A DNA stretch of 15,493 nt from an uncultured Mollicutes bacterium. Lineage in GTDB: Bacteria; Bacillota_I; Bacilli_A; Acholeplasmatales; Anaeroplasmataceae. Within the stretch, counting starts at the first letter, position 1. Every line of letters begins with the position of its first letter. Location of the stretch: contig UQGR01000039.1 of NCBI GenBank assembly GCA_900540705.1, positions 1-15,493 on the forward strand, written 5' to 3'. Below the pieces are notes generated by a model. That model saw nothing but the letters and a program-made list of their open reading frames with translations. It ran no database searches and was not told the DNA's origin. Shown piece by piece: positions 1-6,394 of the stretch. The position numbers and the translations under genes are program-made.

Positions 1-532
1 AGGCGAATATTCCCACTAGAATATTAAAGCAAAATAAAGCCGAATACCAAACACCTACTTTTTGATAATTCATAAAAAAGTAAATGAAATTGCCTGTAAT
101 CGAACCAAATATTATTACAAAGGCTAAATATAATAAAGGGAGAGCGGCAACTATAGGCACCATTTTTATAGAAATTTTAGATAAATCACAGAAGACAAAA
201 TAATACGCTAATACAAGTATGGGATTAATGATATGGAGAAAGGTAAAACCACCACTCATTTGAAATTGATTAGAAAAAGCGATACACACAAAGAATACTA
301 TCAGCAACAAAATTGTAGCACAGAGATAAAGTATTTGTGAAATATTTTTATTTAACGCTAGTAAAATACCATTGGCGACGAAAAAAATACCTACGATAAA
401 ACTGCTTAAAAAGGTAAGTTCATATGCTTCCGCAAGGTGTTCACGGTATGTAAAAAGAGAAGTGAATAAGAGAACAAATGCTATTGCAAAAGAAAAACTG
501 ATTTTGATTATTTTTAATGCTTTTTCATTCAT
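1..532 (-). CDS. Multi-pass membrane protein, Pr6Pr-like (3' end cut by window edge)
   Basis: Reading the minus strand from ATG 532-530 gives 177 uninterrupted codons to the window edge, with no stop. The product is strongly hydrophobic, with about six membrane segments near residues 8-28, 41-60, 67-86, 98-114, 125-146 and 161-177. The stretches LHIINPIL (99-106) and ALPLLYLAF (130-138), a His-containing helix followed by a Pro-Leu-Tyr helix, recall Pr6Pr-type (FAR-17a/AIG1-like) membrane proteins of about 200 residues, so most of the gene is probably present. The family call is by resemblance only, and no enzymatic or transport role can be assigned. Its ATG overlaps the end of the tetR-like gene by 8 bases (525-532, ATGAATGA), which implies translational coupling and shared control by that repressor. 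It may be what the repressor regulates. Confidence 0.7.
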   Translation of the reverse strand, partial: MNEKALKIIKISFSFAIAFVLLFTSLFTYREHLAEAYELTFLSSFIVGIFFVANGILLALNKNISQILYLCATILLLIVFFVCIAFSNQFQMSGGFTFLHIINPILVLAYYFVFCDLSKISIKMVPIVAALPLLYLAFVIIFGSITGNFIYFFMNYQKVGVWYSALFCFNILVGIFA

Positions 533-1136
533 TTTTAGTATTGTCCTTTACTAAAACTCTTTCTAAATCAGATATATTTATCATTTCGTATTTTGTAGTA
601 AATAGTTTTTTTAATGAATAAAGATATACAATGCTCCAGTAAAAGTCAGCAAGTTTTATTGGAGAACCATCAACCATGCTTTTTTCTTTTTGACCCTGTT
701 CAATTATTTTTGCTGTATATTTGTATATTTCAGATTGATAAGTAGTACTTTCGGATATAAAATTATCTTTTTCAAAAAGTACCTGTGTAGTTAAGGTTAC
801 CTTTGCTGCATAATTTTCGTCTTGTTCCAATTTTTCTATAATTGTCTTTGATAATTTATGGATTTTATGTTTTGCAGAAATAGGTAATCGTGACAATACT
901 TTTAATTCTTTAATTTCTTTTCCATTGTTACAAATGGTGAAAATTTCCTTAAATAAATCCTCTTTTGACTTAAAGTAAATATATAATGTTCCCTGACCTA
1001 TCCCTATGTAGTCTGCAAGGTCGCTTATTTTTGTGCCAGCAAACCCATTTCTAGCAAAGAATAGCATTGCATCTTGTAATATTTTCTTTCGAGTTTCCTC
1101 TCGTATCTCTTGGCATCTTTTTGCTGTTTTTGGCAT
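525..1136 (-). CDS. TetR/AcrR-family transcriptional repressor
   Basis: This is a 203-residue protein of the usual TetR length. The N-terminal domain (about residues 15-66) has the family pattern: a helix with KILQDAMLFFARNGF, then the helix-turn-helix TKISDLADYIGIGQGTLYIYFKSKEDLF. The rest is the divergent helical ligand-binding and dimerisation domain, so the inducer cannot be predicted. Translation starts at ATG 1136-1134 behind AGGAGGG (minus strand, 1153-1147). A consensus promoter (1182-1210) and a long palindrome (1156-1179) lie directly upstream, as expected for autorepression. The gene ends in TGA inside the start of the membrane-protein gene. It is the only complete gene here that stops with TGA. 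Confidence 0.93.
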   Translation of the reverse strand: MPKTAKRCQEIREETRKKILQDAMLFFARNGFAGTKISDLADYIGIGQGTLYIYFKSKEDLFKEIFTICNNGKEIKELKVLSRLPISAKHKIHKLSKTIIEKLEQDENYAAKVTLTTQVLFEKDNFISESTTYQSEIYKYTAKIIEQGQKEKSMVDGSPIKLADFYWSIVYLYSLKKLFTTKYEMINISDLERVLVKDNTKNE

Positions 1137-1155
1137 AATTACTGCACCCTCCTAG

Positions 1156-1179
1156 TTATGAATGAATATTTATTCATAA
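1156..1179. promoter_or_regulatory. Palindromic operator, likely for the adjacent TetR-family repressor
   Basis: A 24-base inverted repeat centred between 1167 and 1168 has only one mismatched pair (1164/1171). Its core, TGAATGAATATTTATTCA, resembles AcrR/TetR-type operators of Firmicutes (TGAATGA..TCATTCA). It lies between the -10 box and the Shine-Dalgarno of the repressor gene and covers the expected transcription start, so bound repressor would block its own transcription. The symmetry is seen directly. The identity of the bound protein is inferred from position. Confidence 0.75.
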
Positions 1180-1181
1180 AA

Positions 1182-1210
1182 ATTATAACGCTTAATTCGA
1201 TAAAAGTCAA
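1182..1210 (-). promoter_or_regulatory. Sigma-A promoter of the tetR-membrane protein operon
   Basis: On the minus strand, TTGACT (1210-1205) is followed after 17 bases by a perfect TATAAT (1187-1182). Transcription should start near 1175, inside the operator palindrome. Such a strong promoter suits a repressed operon. Confidence 0.85.
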
Positions 1211-1469
1211 ATAGTTTTGGACGCTCTAAATGGGAATTATTATGGTTTTGTAAAATGAAATGAATTTACGCCTTGTATAAAAATATAATCTGTTCTATAT
1301 CAAGAACGGTGAACTAATGCATTAATGTTCTTCTATATGCAGCTGAGAGTAGCAAAAGAAGTAATTGTACTTTTAAGGGTTTATTCTTATGCCTCTCGCC
1401 TAGTAAAAATTTTCTTTTTCTTTAAAAAAAATAAAAGAAATGGAAATACTTCATATAGGAGGTGCTAGC
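1211..1469. other. Non-coding intergenic stretch with possible promoter and inverted repeats
   Basis: No credible gene was found here. A TATAAT lies at 1284-1289 on the plus strand, but no good -35 is found at 16-18 bases. Downstream are AAGAAC (1302-1307) and GTTCTT (1327-1332) flanking the 10-base palindrome TAATGCATTA (1315-1324), a GAGAG/CTCTC pair further on, and a T-rich then A-rich tract near 1406-1440 that could fold into a weak A-U hairpin before the next gene. This may be a structured 5' leader. No riboswitch class is recognised. Confidence 0.35.
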
Positions 1470-1844
1470 ATGGTCTGTTTAAATTGCAAAAAAAGCTTTT
1501 ATATAACTCGGACCTTTTTGACCTTATTTTCTACAAAGCACTATTTTATATGTGAGGTATGTCGAAATAATTTTCCACTTATGCCTAGGGTTGAGGCGTT
1601 TGGTTTAGAGGAATACCAATTGATGGTTTTAAGTCTTTTGGATAACGGGTACCCATTTATCTATGATGCTTACCTAGAAGAATATAGTAAAATTGTCGCT
1701 TGGATTTTGCAGAAATATCCTGAATATTTACTTTTTATCAAAGATAAGCTATACCTCTCAGATTTTATGCTGGAGTCTTTAAGTTTTCTTGCAGATGTTG
1801 AAAAAAAGAACATTTTGGCAATCTGTTTTCAATTGAAAAAATAG
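1470..1844 (+). CDS. Small four-cysteine (zinc-ribbon-like) protein, possible ComFC remnant
   Basis: The start is set at ATG 1470, behind AGGAGG at 1457-1462. The in-frame ATG at 1440 would place that Shine-Dalgarno inside the coding region. The 124-residue product has C3-x2-C6 and C28-x2-C31, the spacing of a small zinc-binding knuckle pair. The rest is rich in Leu, Tyr and acidic residues, with no membrane segment. The N-terminus resembles that of ComFC, the late-competence phosphoribosyltransferase-like protein, and comF genes lie upstream of hpf-secA in Bacillus. However, no PRPP-binding motif follows and the protein is about half the length of ComFC. It may be a shortened or decayed ComFC or an unrelated small protein. 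The four-Cys pattern is seen; the ComFC link is inference. Confidence 0.6.
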   Translation: MVCLNCKKSFYITRTFLTLFSTKHYFICEVCRNNFPLMPRVEAFGLEEYQLMVLSLLDNGYPFIYDAYLEEYSKIVAWILQKYPEYLLFIKDKLYLSDFMLESLSFLADVEKKNILAICFQLKK

Positions 1845-1868
1845 TCGATATTTTTGGTACTTTTCTTG

Positions 1869-1898
1869 TTGAAAAAGAGTTGGGTCTAGATGTATGAT
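1869..1898 (+). promoter_or_regulatory. Possible promoter of the cold-shock gene
   Basis: TTGAAA (1869-1874), an 18-base spacer and TATGAT (1893-1898) lie 27 bases before the csp start codon. The match is reasonable but the -10 is not perfect. Confidence 0.4.
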
Positions 1899-1924
1899 TA
1901 ATAGTGCTTAAGGGAGGTAAGAAC

Positions 1925-2125
1925 ATGTTAGTAGGCAAAGTAAAATGGTTCAATAATGAGAAGGGCTATGGCTTCATTATTAAGGAAAACTATGATGACA
2001 TATTTGTACATTATAGCAGCATCCTAGATGATGGCTTTAAAACTTTGAATGAGGGACAGCTGGTTGAGTTTGACCTTGTCGTTGGTGAAAAAGGACTACA
2101 AGCTCAAAATGTTTATAAGTTATAG
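1925..2125 (+). CDS. Cold-shock protein (CspA/CspB family)
   Basis: This 66-residue single cold-shock domain is the full family length. It opens with GKVKWFNNEKGYGFI and carries the nucleic-acid-binding motifs RNP1 (KGYGFI) and RNP2 (DIFVHY). Such proteins bind single-stranded RNA and DNA in the cytoplasm and act as RNA chaperones. ATG 1925 is chosen because AGGGAGG (1911-1917) sits 7 bases before it. A GTG at 1904 is in frame but lies upstream of that Shine-Dalgarno. The gene lies between the four-Cys gene and hpf. Most genomes carry several csp copies, so the letter suffix cannot be assigned. Confidence 0.95.
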   Translation: MLVGKVKWFNNEKGYGFIIKENYDDIFVHYSSILDDGFKTLNEGQLVEFDLVVGEKGLQAQNVYKL

Positions 2126-2133
2126 TCGATTTA

Positions 2134-2162
2134 TTGAAAACGCTTTTAACTTATGATATAAT
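2134..2162 (+). promoter_or_regulatory. hpf promoter
   Basis: TTGAAA (2134-2139), a 17-base spacer and a perfect TATAAT (2157-2162) lie just after the csp stop codon. The expected transcription start is near 2169, which gives a short leader before the Shine-Dalgarno AAGGAG (2174-2179). Confidence 0.8.
2135..2148 (+). promoter_or_regulatory. cre-like site (CcpA) in the hpf promoter spacer
   Basis: TGAAAACGCTTTTA matches 13 of 14 positions of the catabolite-responsive element consensus TGWAANCGNTNWCA and keeps the central CG. It overlaps the -35 box and the spacer, where bound CcpA would repress. This would make hibernation factor expression rise when preferred sugars run out. The match is seen; CcpA binding is inferred. 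Confidence 0.4.
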
Positions 2163-2186
2163 ATAAGCAAGAAAAGGAGTGATATT

Positions 2187-2714
2187 ATGAAGGTAGAAAT
2201 TGTTGGAAAGAATGGGTTTACACCATCTGATGCAAACAAGGAATATGCCTTAAAAAAATTGAATAAGCTGGAAGGTCTGTTGCAGGATTATGAGCATATC
2301 TCTGCAAGAGTAGTATGCAAGGTTTATAAGGCATTCCATAAGGTTGAGGTCACAATTCCAACCAAAAATATCATACTTCGCGCTGAAGTACAGGATGTAG
2401 ATGTCTATGCTGCAATTGATGGAGCAATTGATAAGCTGATGAAACAGGTCAGAAGATACAATGACCGGATGAAGGATAAGCTAGGCAAGAAGGGAATTCG
2501 TTCTGTAGAAATGGGAGAGGCTCCAAGAACGGAAAGAGTAGTTCGTGATAAGAACGTCGATCTTGAACCAATGTCTAGAGATGAGGCTATCGATCAAATG
2601 GAATTACTTGGTCATGATTTCTTTATTTACTTGGATAAGGAAACTAGAAAGACGAATGTAATTTATGTTAGAAATGATGGCGACTATGCTGTTATAGAAA
2701 CAACTACAAAATAG
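2187..2714 (+). CDS. hpf: Ribosome hibernation promoting factor, long form
   Basis: At 175 residues this is the long HPF typical of Firmicutes. The N-terminal S30AE/RaiA-like domain (about residues 1-100) binds the 30S decoding region. The C-terminal domain (about 120-175, with LEPMSRDEAIDQMELLGHDF and later FIYLDKETRKTNVIYVR) dimerises to join two 70S ribosomes into inactive 100S particles. ATG 2187 follows AAGGAG (2174-2179) at 7 bases. The gene has its own consensus promoter with a cre-like sequence and a strong terminator, so it is probably monocistronic. Its position directly before secA is conserved in Firmicutes. Confidence 0.95.
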   Translation: MKVEIVGKNGFTPSDANKEYALKKLNKLEGLLQDYEHISARVVCKVYKAFHKVEVTIPTKNIILRAEVQDVDVYAAIDGAIDKLMKQVRRYNDRMKDKLGKKGIRSVEMGEAPRTERVVRDKNVDLEPMSRDEAIDQMELLGHDFFIYLDKETRKTNVIYVRNDGDYAVIETTTK

Positions 2715-2723
2715 TGCTTTTAT

Positions 2724-2757
2724 AAAATGGGGATGCTTCCCCATTTTTCTTTTTTTA
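2724..2757 (+). terminator. Rho-independent terminator of hpf
   Basis: A perfect 10-bp stem (2724-2733 with 2738-2747) contains a GGGG/CCCC core and a TGCT loop. It is followed by a T-rich tail broken only by one C. Confidence 0.93.
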
Positions 2758-2790
2758 TAATAGTAAGTGATATTTTGTGAATACATAATT

Positions 2791-2863
2791 CCTTATTTTT
2801 TAAGTATACTAAAAACAGGAATATTTTTAGTTTTCCCTGGTTAAAACTTGAAAAAAAATAAGG
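2791..2863. repeat. Long-spaced inverted repeat upstream of secA
   Basis: CCTTATTTTTT (2791-2801) is the exact reverse complement of AAAAAATAAGG (2853-2863). The second arm abuts the secA -35 box. The repeat is A/T-rich, so chance is possible, but the 11-bp arms with CC/GG ends could form a cruciform or bind a dimeric protein over the promoter. Confidence 0.3.
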
Positions 2864-2876
2864 TTTATAGTATTAT
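2848..2876 (+). promoter_or_regulatory. secA promoter
   Basis: TTGAAA (2848-2853), a 17-base spacer and TATTAT (2871-2876). Transcription should begin near 2883, giving a leader of about 45 bases that contains the AGGAAGGA Shine-Dalgarno and the mini-ORF at 2908. Confidence 0.65.
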
Positions 2877-2907
2877 AGAATGTGTTATTTTATTTAGGAA
2901 GGATAGA

Positions 2908-2928
2908 ATGGGTAAAGCCTATTCTTGA
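2908..2928 (+). other. Six-codon leader mini-ORF (MGKAYS) in frame with secA
   Basis: ATG 2908 lies 4 bases after the strong Shine-Dalgarno AGGAAGGA (2896-2903). It encodes MGKAYS and stops at TGA 2926-2928. The next codon in the same frame is the GTG at 2929 that opens secA. Neither GTG 2929 nor ATG 2938 has a comparable Shine-Dalgarno. This could be a translated leader whose termination allows reinitiation on secA. Alternatively, the TGA could be a mutation or read error in what was TGG, with secA really starting at 2908. Translation of the mini-ORF is unproven. Confidence 0.45.
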
Positions 2929-5502
2929 GTGAATGGTATGGGATTAAAGAAATTATTAGATTCTGGCTATAAGGAAATGAAGCGATGTGAAAAGCTTGCC
3001 TACAAAATTGAGGGATTAGAAGAGAGTATTTCTAAGCTTTCCGATGAGGAGCTTAAGCATAAAACAGTAGAATTTAAAGAAGCCTTGGCAAATGGGAAAA
3101 CCTTAGACGATATTTTAATTGAGGCATATGCTGTCGCAAGAGAGGCTGCGTATCGTGTAACAGGTATGAAGGCGTTCCACGTACAGCTGATTGGTGGTTG
3201 TGCAATCCATGGTGGTAATATTGCAGAAATGAAGACTGGTGAGGGTAAAACCTTAACTGCAGTTATGCCTGCTTATTTGAATGCTCTTTCTGGAGAAGGT
3301 GTTCACATTGTCACAGTAAACGAATATCTAGCTCGTCGTGAGGCAGAAGGAGAAATCGGAGAAGTTTACCGCTTTTTAGGATTAACGGTTGGCTTGAATG
3401 TACGTGAGCTTTCCTCTATAGAAAAGCGTGAGGCGTACTCCTGTGATATTTTATACTCTACCAATAGTGAGCTTGGTTTTGACTATTTAAGAGATAATAT
3501 GGTTCATAATGAAAATCAGATTACCCAGTGTAAAGGATTAAATTATGCCATTATTGATGAGGTTGACTCTATTTTAATTGATGAGGCAAGAACACCATTG
3601 ATTATTTCTGGTGCTCCTAAAAATAACTCTTCCCTTTATCTACGTGCAGATACCTTTGCTAAACGTTTGACAGAAGAGGATTATGAGATTGATATTGAGT
3701 CTCGTCATGTTCAGCTAACCCCTTCTGGAATGGAGAAGGCAGAGAAGGTTTTTGGCGTATCTAATATCTATGATTTACAATATGTTGAGTTAGTGCATGC
3801 AATTAACAATGCTTTGAAGGCCAATTTTATTTTTGCAAATGGCAAGGAATACGTCGTACAAAATGGTGAGGTTTTAATTGTTGATTCCTTTACAGGACGT
3901 ATCTTAAAGGGACGTCAATATTCAGAGGGATTACATCAGGCAATAGAAGCTAAGGAAAATGTGGAAATTAAAAAGGAAACTCAGACGGTTGCTACGATAA
4001 CTTATCAGAATTTCTTCAGAATGTATAAAAAGCTTTCTGGTATGACAGGTACGGCAAAGACGGAGGAAGAGGAATTTAGAAATATATATAATATGTATGT
4101 TGTTGAGGTTCCAACCAACCGCCCTGTAATTCGTGAGGATTTATCTGATTTAATTTTTGTTTCTCAAAAATCTAAGTTTAAGGCTTTAACTGAGGAAGTT
4201 AAGCGTCGTTATGAGCTTGGTCAGCCTGTCTTAGTAGGTACAGCCAATGTAGAAACCTCTGAAATGGTTTCTGGTATGCTTAAGAGAATGGGTGTTCCTC
4301 ATGAGGTGCTAAATGCGAAGAATAATGAGCGTGAAGCTGAAATTGTTGCCAAGGCTGGTCAACTAAAGAGTGTTACCATTTCTACTAATATGGCTGGTCG
4401 TGGTACAGATATTAAGCTTGGAGAGGGTGTCAAGGAGCTTGGTGGTTTAGCTGTCCTTGGTACAGAGCGTCATGAGTCCCGGCGTATCGATAATCAGCTA
4501 AGAGGTCGTTCTGGTCGTCAGGGTGATCCAGGCTTCTCTCAATTCTATATCTCTACGGAAGATGATTTGATTCAGCGCTTTGGTGGTGATACCTTTAAGA
4601 ATCGTTTGGCAATGATTATCAACTTGATGAATAAGGATACTGGGGATATGGATGCCCCAATCACCTCTAAAATGGTTTCTAGAGCTGTGACCTCTGCTCA
4701 AACCAGAGTAGAAGGAAATAACTTTGATTCCCGTAAGAACGTTTTGAAATATGACGATGTAATTCGTCGTCAACGTGAAATCTTCTATGAGCAACGTATG
4801 CAGGTAGTTAAAATTCAGAACCTAGAAGAGCTGGTAAAGGGAATGATGCGTAAAGCAATAGAAAATGTATGCTATAGCCATATGCGTCAGATTTCCTCTC
4901 GTCGCTTTGAAATTGATGATGATGCCATTGCCCAAAGCTTTAATGGAACTATTCTTCCCCCAAATTCTATTGATGTCAATCTTCTTAAAACCTTAGATGA
5001 TGAGGGAATTATTGATCATATCTGTGAAAAGGCTTATCAGTTTGTTGATGCAAATAAGCAAGCTGCTAAGGATGCTAAGGAAAAATACAATTTGAATTTA
5101 CCAGATAATTTATTTGACATGTATTTGAAGGATATTCTTTTGAGAGTTTTAGATCAATATTGGATGAAGCATATTGATGATATGCAGGGCTTACGCCAAG
5201 GCGTTGTTTTACAGTCCTATGCTCAAACCAATCCTCTAGAGATTTATCAGCAGGAAGGGTATGCACGTTTCCAAAGATTGAATGAAAACATCAATTTAGA
5301 GGTTTTAAAGTATGCAACCCATACTCGCTTACAGTTTGTTAGACAGGAAGAAGAGGACCCAATGAAGGGACTCACAACCAATGATGTTAAAAATGAGCCT
5401 GTCAAAAAGAAGCCAGTGGAAAAGAAAACTCATGTTGGACCAAATGACCCATGTCCTTGTGGAAGTGGAAAAAAATATAAATTCTGCCACGGCTTGAAAT
5501 AA
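2929..5502 (+). CDS. secA: Preprotein translocase ATPase SecA
   Basis: SecA is the ATPase motor that pushes unfolded preproteins through the SecYEG channel at the membrane. The 857-residue product is of normal Firmicutes length. The Walker A region MKTGEGKT (101-108) and DEVD (210-213) mark the first nucleotide-binding fold, followed by the preprotein cross-linking region. The second fold carries TNMAGRGTDI and the arginine-finger stretch QLRGRSGRQGDPG. After the helical scaffold and wing comes a flexible Lys/Pro linker and the C-terminal SEC-C zinc motif CPCGSGKKYKFCH (842-854), which binds zinc and chaperones or lipids. The start is uncertain: GTG 2929 and ATG 2938 both lack a good Shine-Dalgarno, and the strong one serves the in-frame mini-ORF just upstream. 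No prfB follows secA; a terminator does. Confidence 0.97.
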   Translation: MNGMGLKKLLDSGYKEMKRCEKLAYKIEGLEESISKLSDEELKHKTVEFKEALANGKTLDDILIEAYAVAREAAYRVTGMKAFHVQLIGGCAIHGGNIAEMKTGEGKTLTAVMPAYLNALSGEGVHIVTVNEYLARREAEGEIGEVYRFLGLTVGLNVRELSSIEKREAYSCDILYSTNSELGFDYLRDNMVHNENQITQCKGLNYAIIDEVDSILIDEARTPLIISGAPKNNSSLYLRADTFAKRLTEEDYEIDIESRHVQLTPSGMEKAEKVFGVSNIYDLQYVELVHAINNALKANFIFANGKEYVVQNGEVLIVDSFTGRILKGRQYSEGLHQAIEAKENVEIKKETQTVATITYQNFFRMYKKLSGMTGTAKTEEEEFRNIYNMYVVEVPTNRPVIREDLSDLIFVSQKSKFKALTEEVKRRYELGQPVLVGTANVETSEMVSGMLKRMGVPHEVLNAKNNEREAEIVAKAGQLKSVTISTNMAGRGTDIKLGEGVKELGGLAVLGTERHESRRIDNQLRGRSGRQGDPGFSQFYISTEDDLIQRFGGDTFKNRLAMIINLMNKDTGDMDAPITSKMVSRAVTSAQTRVEGNNFDSRKNVLKYDDVIRRQREIFYEQRMQVVKIQNLEELVKGMMRKAIENVCYSHMRQISSRRFEIDDDAIAQSFNGTILPPNSIDVNLLKTLDDEGIIDHICEKAYQFVDANKQAAKDAKEKYNLNLPDNLFDMYLKDILLRVLDQYWMKHIDDMQGLRQGVVLQSYAQTNPLEIYQQEGYARFQRLNENINLEVLKYATHTRLQFVRQEEEDPMKGLTTNDVKNEPVKKKPVEKKTHVGPNDPCPCGSGKKYKFCHGLK

Positions 5503-5522
5503 TAATTTATAAATTAGAAATG

Positions 5523-5558
5523 AGTCTTTCTTCTTCATTTAAGAGGAAAGACTTTTTT
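5523..5558 (+). terminator. Rho-independent terminator of secA
   Basis: AGTCTTTCTTC (5523-5533) pairs with GAGGAAAGACT (5543-5553), an 11-bp stem with one G-U pair, followed by six T. Confidence 0.9.
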
Positions 5559-5619
5559 AGCGAAATAAAGCATTTATTGATTTAATATGACGTGTTTTGG
5601 CAATAATAAAAATGTTTAA

Positions 5620-5633
5620 TGATAAGGCTTTCA
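5620..5633 (+). promoter_or_regulatory. Weak cre-like palindrome before the KDG operon promoter
   Basis: TGATAAGGCTTTCA matches 12 of 14 cre consensus positions but lacks the central CG. It lies directly against the -35 box. The outer arms AATGA/TCATT (5618-5635) are symmetric, so it could bind CcpA weakly or another dimeric regulator. Confidence 0.3.
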
Positions 5634-5662
5634 TTGACAAATTATGGAAATCAATTTATAAT
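5634..5662 (+). promoter_or_regulatory. Consensus promoter of the eda-kdgK-kduI-kduD operon
   Basis: A perfect TTGACA (5634-5639), a 17-base spacer and a perfect TATAAT (5657-5662). This is the strongest promoter in the window, and no second promoter is evident before 11502, so all seven genes probably depend on it. Confidence 0.92.
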
Positions 5663-5674
5663 AGAAATTAGAAT

Positions 5675-5691
5675 GTTTCATATTATGAAAC
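5675..5691. promoter_or_regulatory. Perfect 17-base palindromic operator of the KDG operon
   Basis: GTTTCATATTATGAAAC has 8-base arms that pair perfectly around one central base. It starts 12 bases after the -10 box, in the transcribed leader just before the eda Shine-Dalgarno, where a bound repressor would block transcription. The regulator is not encoded in the window. IclR-type KdgR operators are built from related TTTCA/TGAAA half-sites, and GntR or LacI-type uronate regulators are alternatives. No second copy was noticed in the window. Confidence 0.8.
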
Positions 5692-5716
5692 GAAGGAGAA
5701 AGAGGTATTAAAGAAA

Positions 5717-6373
5717 ATGAAAAAATTTGATGTTTTAAGTAAAATCTCTGAAGTTGGTGTTGTTGCGGTTGTACGCGCCGAGAGCACTGAGCAGGGATTG
5801 AAAATCTCTGAGGCATGTATTAAGGGCGGAGTAAATTCTATTGAGGTTACCTATACAGTTCCAGGAGCAGGAGACATTATTTCTAACCTTTCACAGGCTT
5901 ATGCTAAGGATCCAGATGTTTTAATAGGCGCTGGTACAGTGTTAGATAGTGAAACTGCAAGAGCTGCTATATTAAATGGTGCAAAATTTATTGTTTCCCC
6001 TTGCTTTGATGAAGAGGTTGCAAAGCTTTGTAATAGATATCAGGTACCTTATGTGCCAGGAACTCAGACAGTAAGAGAGGTAAAAATGGCTTTAGATGCT
6101 GGCTGCGATGTAATTAAGCTATTCCCTGGTGATATTTTAGGACCAAGATTTGTTAAGGATGTTAAGGGACCACTTCCTTACGCTAACCTTATGCCTTCTG
6201 GTGGTGTTGATGTTGATAACATTGCGGATTGGATTAAGGCAGGTGTAGTTGCTGTTTCTGCAGGCTCATCTATGACTGCAGGAGCTAAAAAGGGTGACTT
6301 TGCTGCAGTAACTGCTATGGCAGCACGCTTTGTAGAAGAAGTTAAAAATGCTAGAGCAGCATTAAAGAAATAA
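5717..6373 (+). CDS. eda: 2-keto-3-deoxy-6-phosphogluconate aldolase
   Basis: The enzyme splits KDPG into pyruvate and glyceraldehyde-3-phosphate in the cytoplasm. Many family members also cleave 4-hydroxy-2-oxoglutarate. The 218-residue class I aldolase barrel shows R20 in VAVVRAE, the general-base Glu at E43 (IEVTY), the GAGTV loop (71-75) and the Schiff-base Lys at K134 in DVIKLFP, followed by the phosphate-binding MPSGGV (159-164). The nearest Shine-Dalgarno is AGAGGT (5701-5706), 10 bases before ATG 5717. An AAGGAG at 5693-5698 is 18 bases away and probably too far. As first gene of the operon it sits right after the strong promoter and operator. The kinase gene begins 21 bases after its stop codon. 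Confidence 0.95.
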   Translation: MKKFDVLSKISEVGVVAVVRAESTEQGLKISEACIKGGVNSIEVTYTVPGAGDIISNLSQAYAKDPDVLIGAGTVLDSETARAAILNGAKFIVSPCFDEEVAKLCNRYQVPYVPGTQTVREVKMALDAGCDVIKLFPGDILGPRFVKDVKGPLPYANLMPSGGVDVDNIADWIKAGVVAVSAGSSMTAGAKKGDFAAVTAMAARFVEEVKNARAALKK

Positions 6374-6394
6374 TCCAATTTGGAGATATACTCT

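Noticed and set aside
372..554. Short plus-strand open frame of 60 codons
   Set aside because: It is antisense to the overlapping membrane-protein gene, has no Shine-Dalgarno, and has the basic, low-complexity look of a shadow frame.
1340..1400. TPP riboswitch, suggested by CTGAGA-like sequence at about 1342
   Set aside because: The other conserved thi-box segments are absent and the downstream gene has no link to thiamine.
2929..5502. Alternative genetic code with TGA read as Trp, suggested by the in-frame TGA before secA
   Set aside because: Conserved tryptophans are encoded by TGG, long genes have no internal TGA, and the TetR-family gene ends sensibly at TGA. The standard code fits everything except the secA leader.
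5693..5698. AAGGAG as the Shine-Dalgarno of eda or of an unseen leader ORF
   Set aside because: It is 18 bases from the eda ATG and no start codon with a useful frame lies at a normal distance. AGAGGT at 5701-5706 fits eda better.
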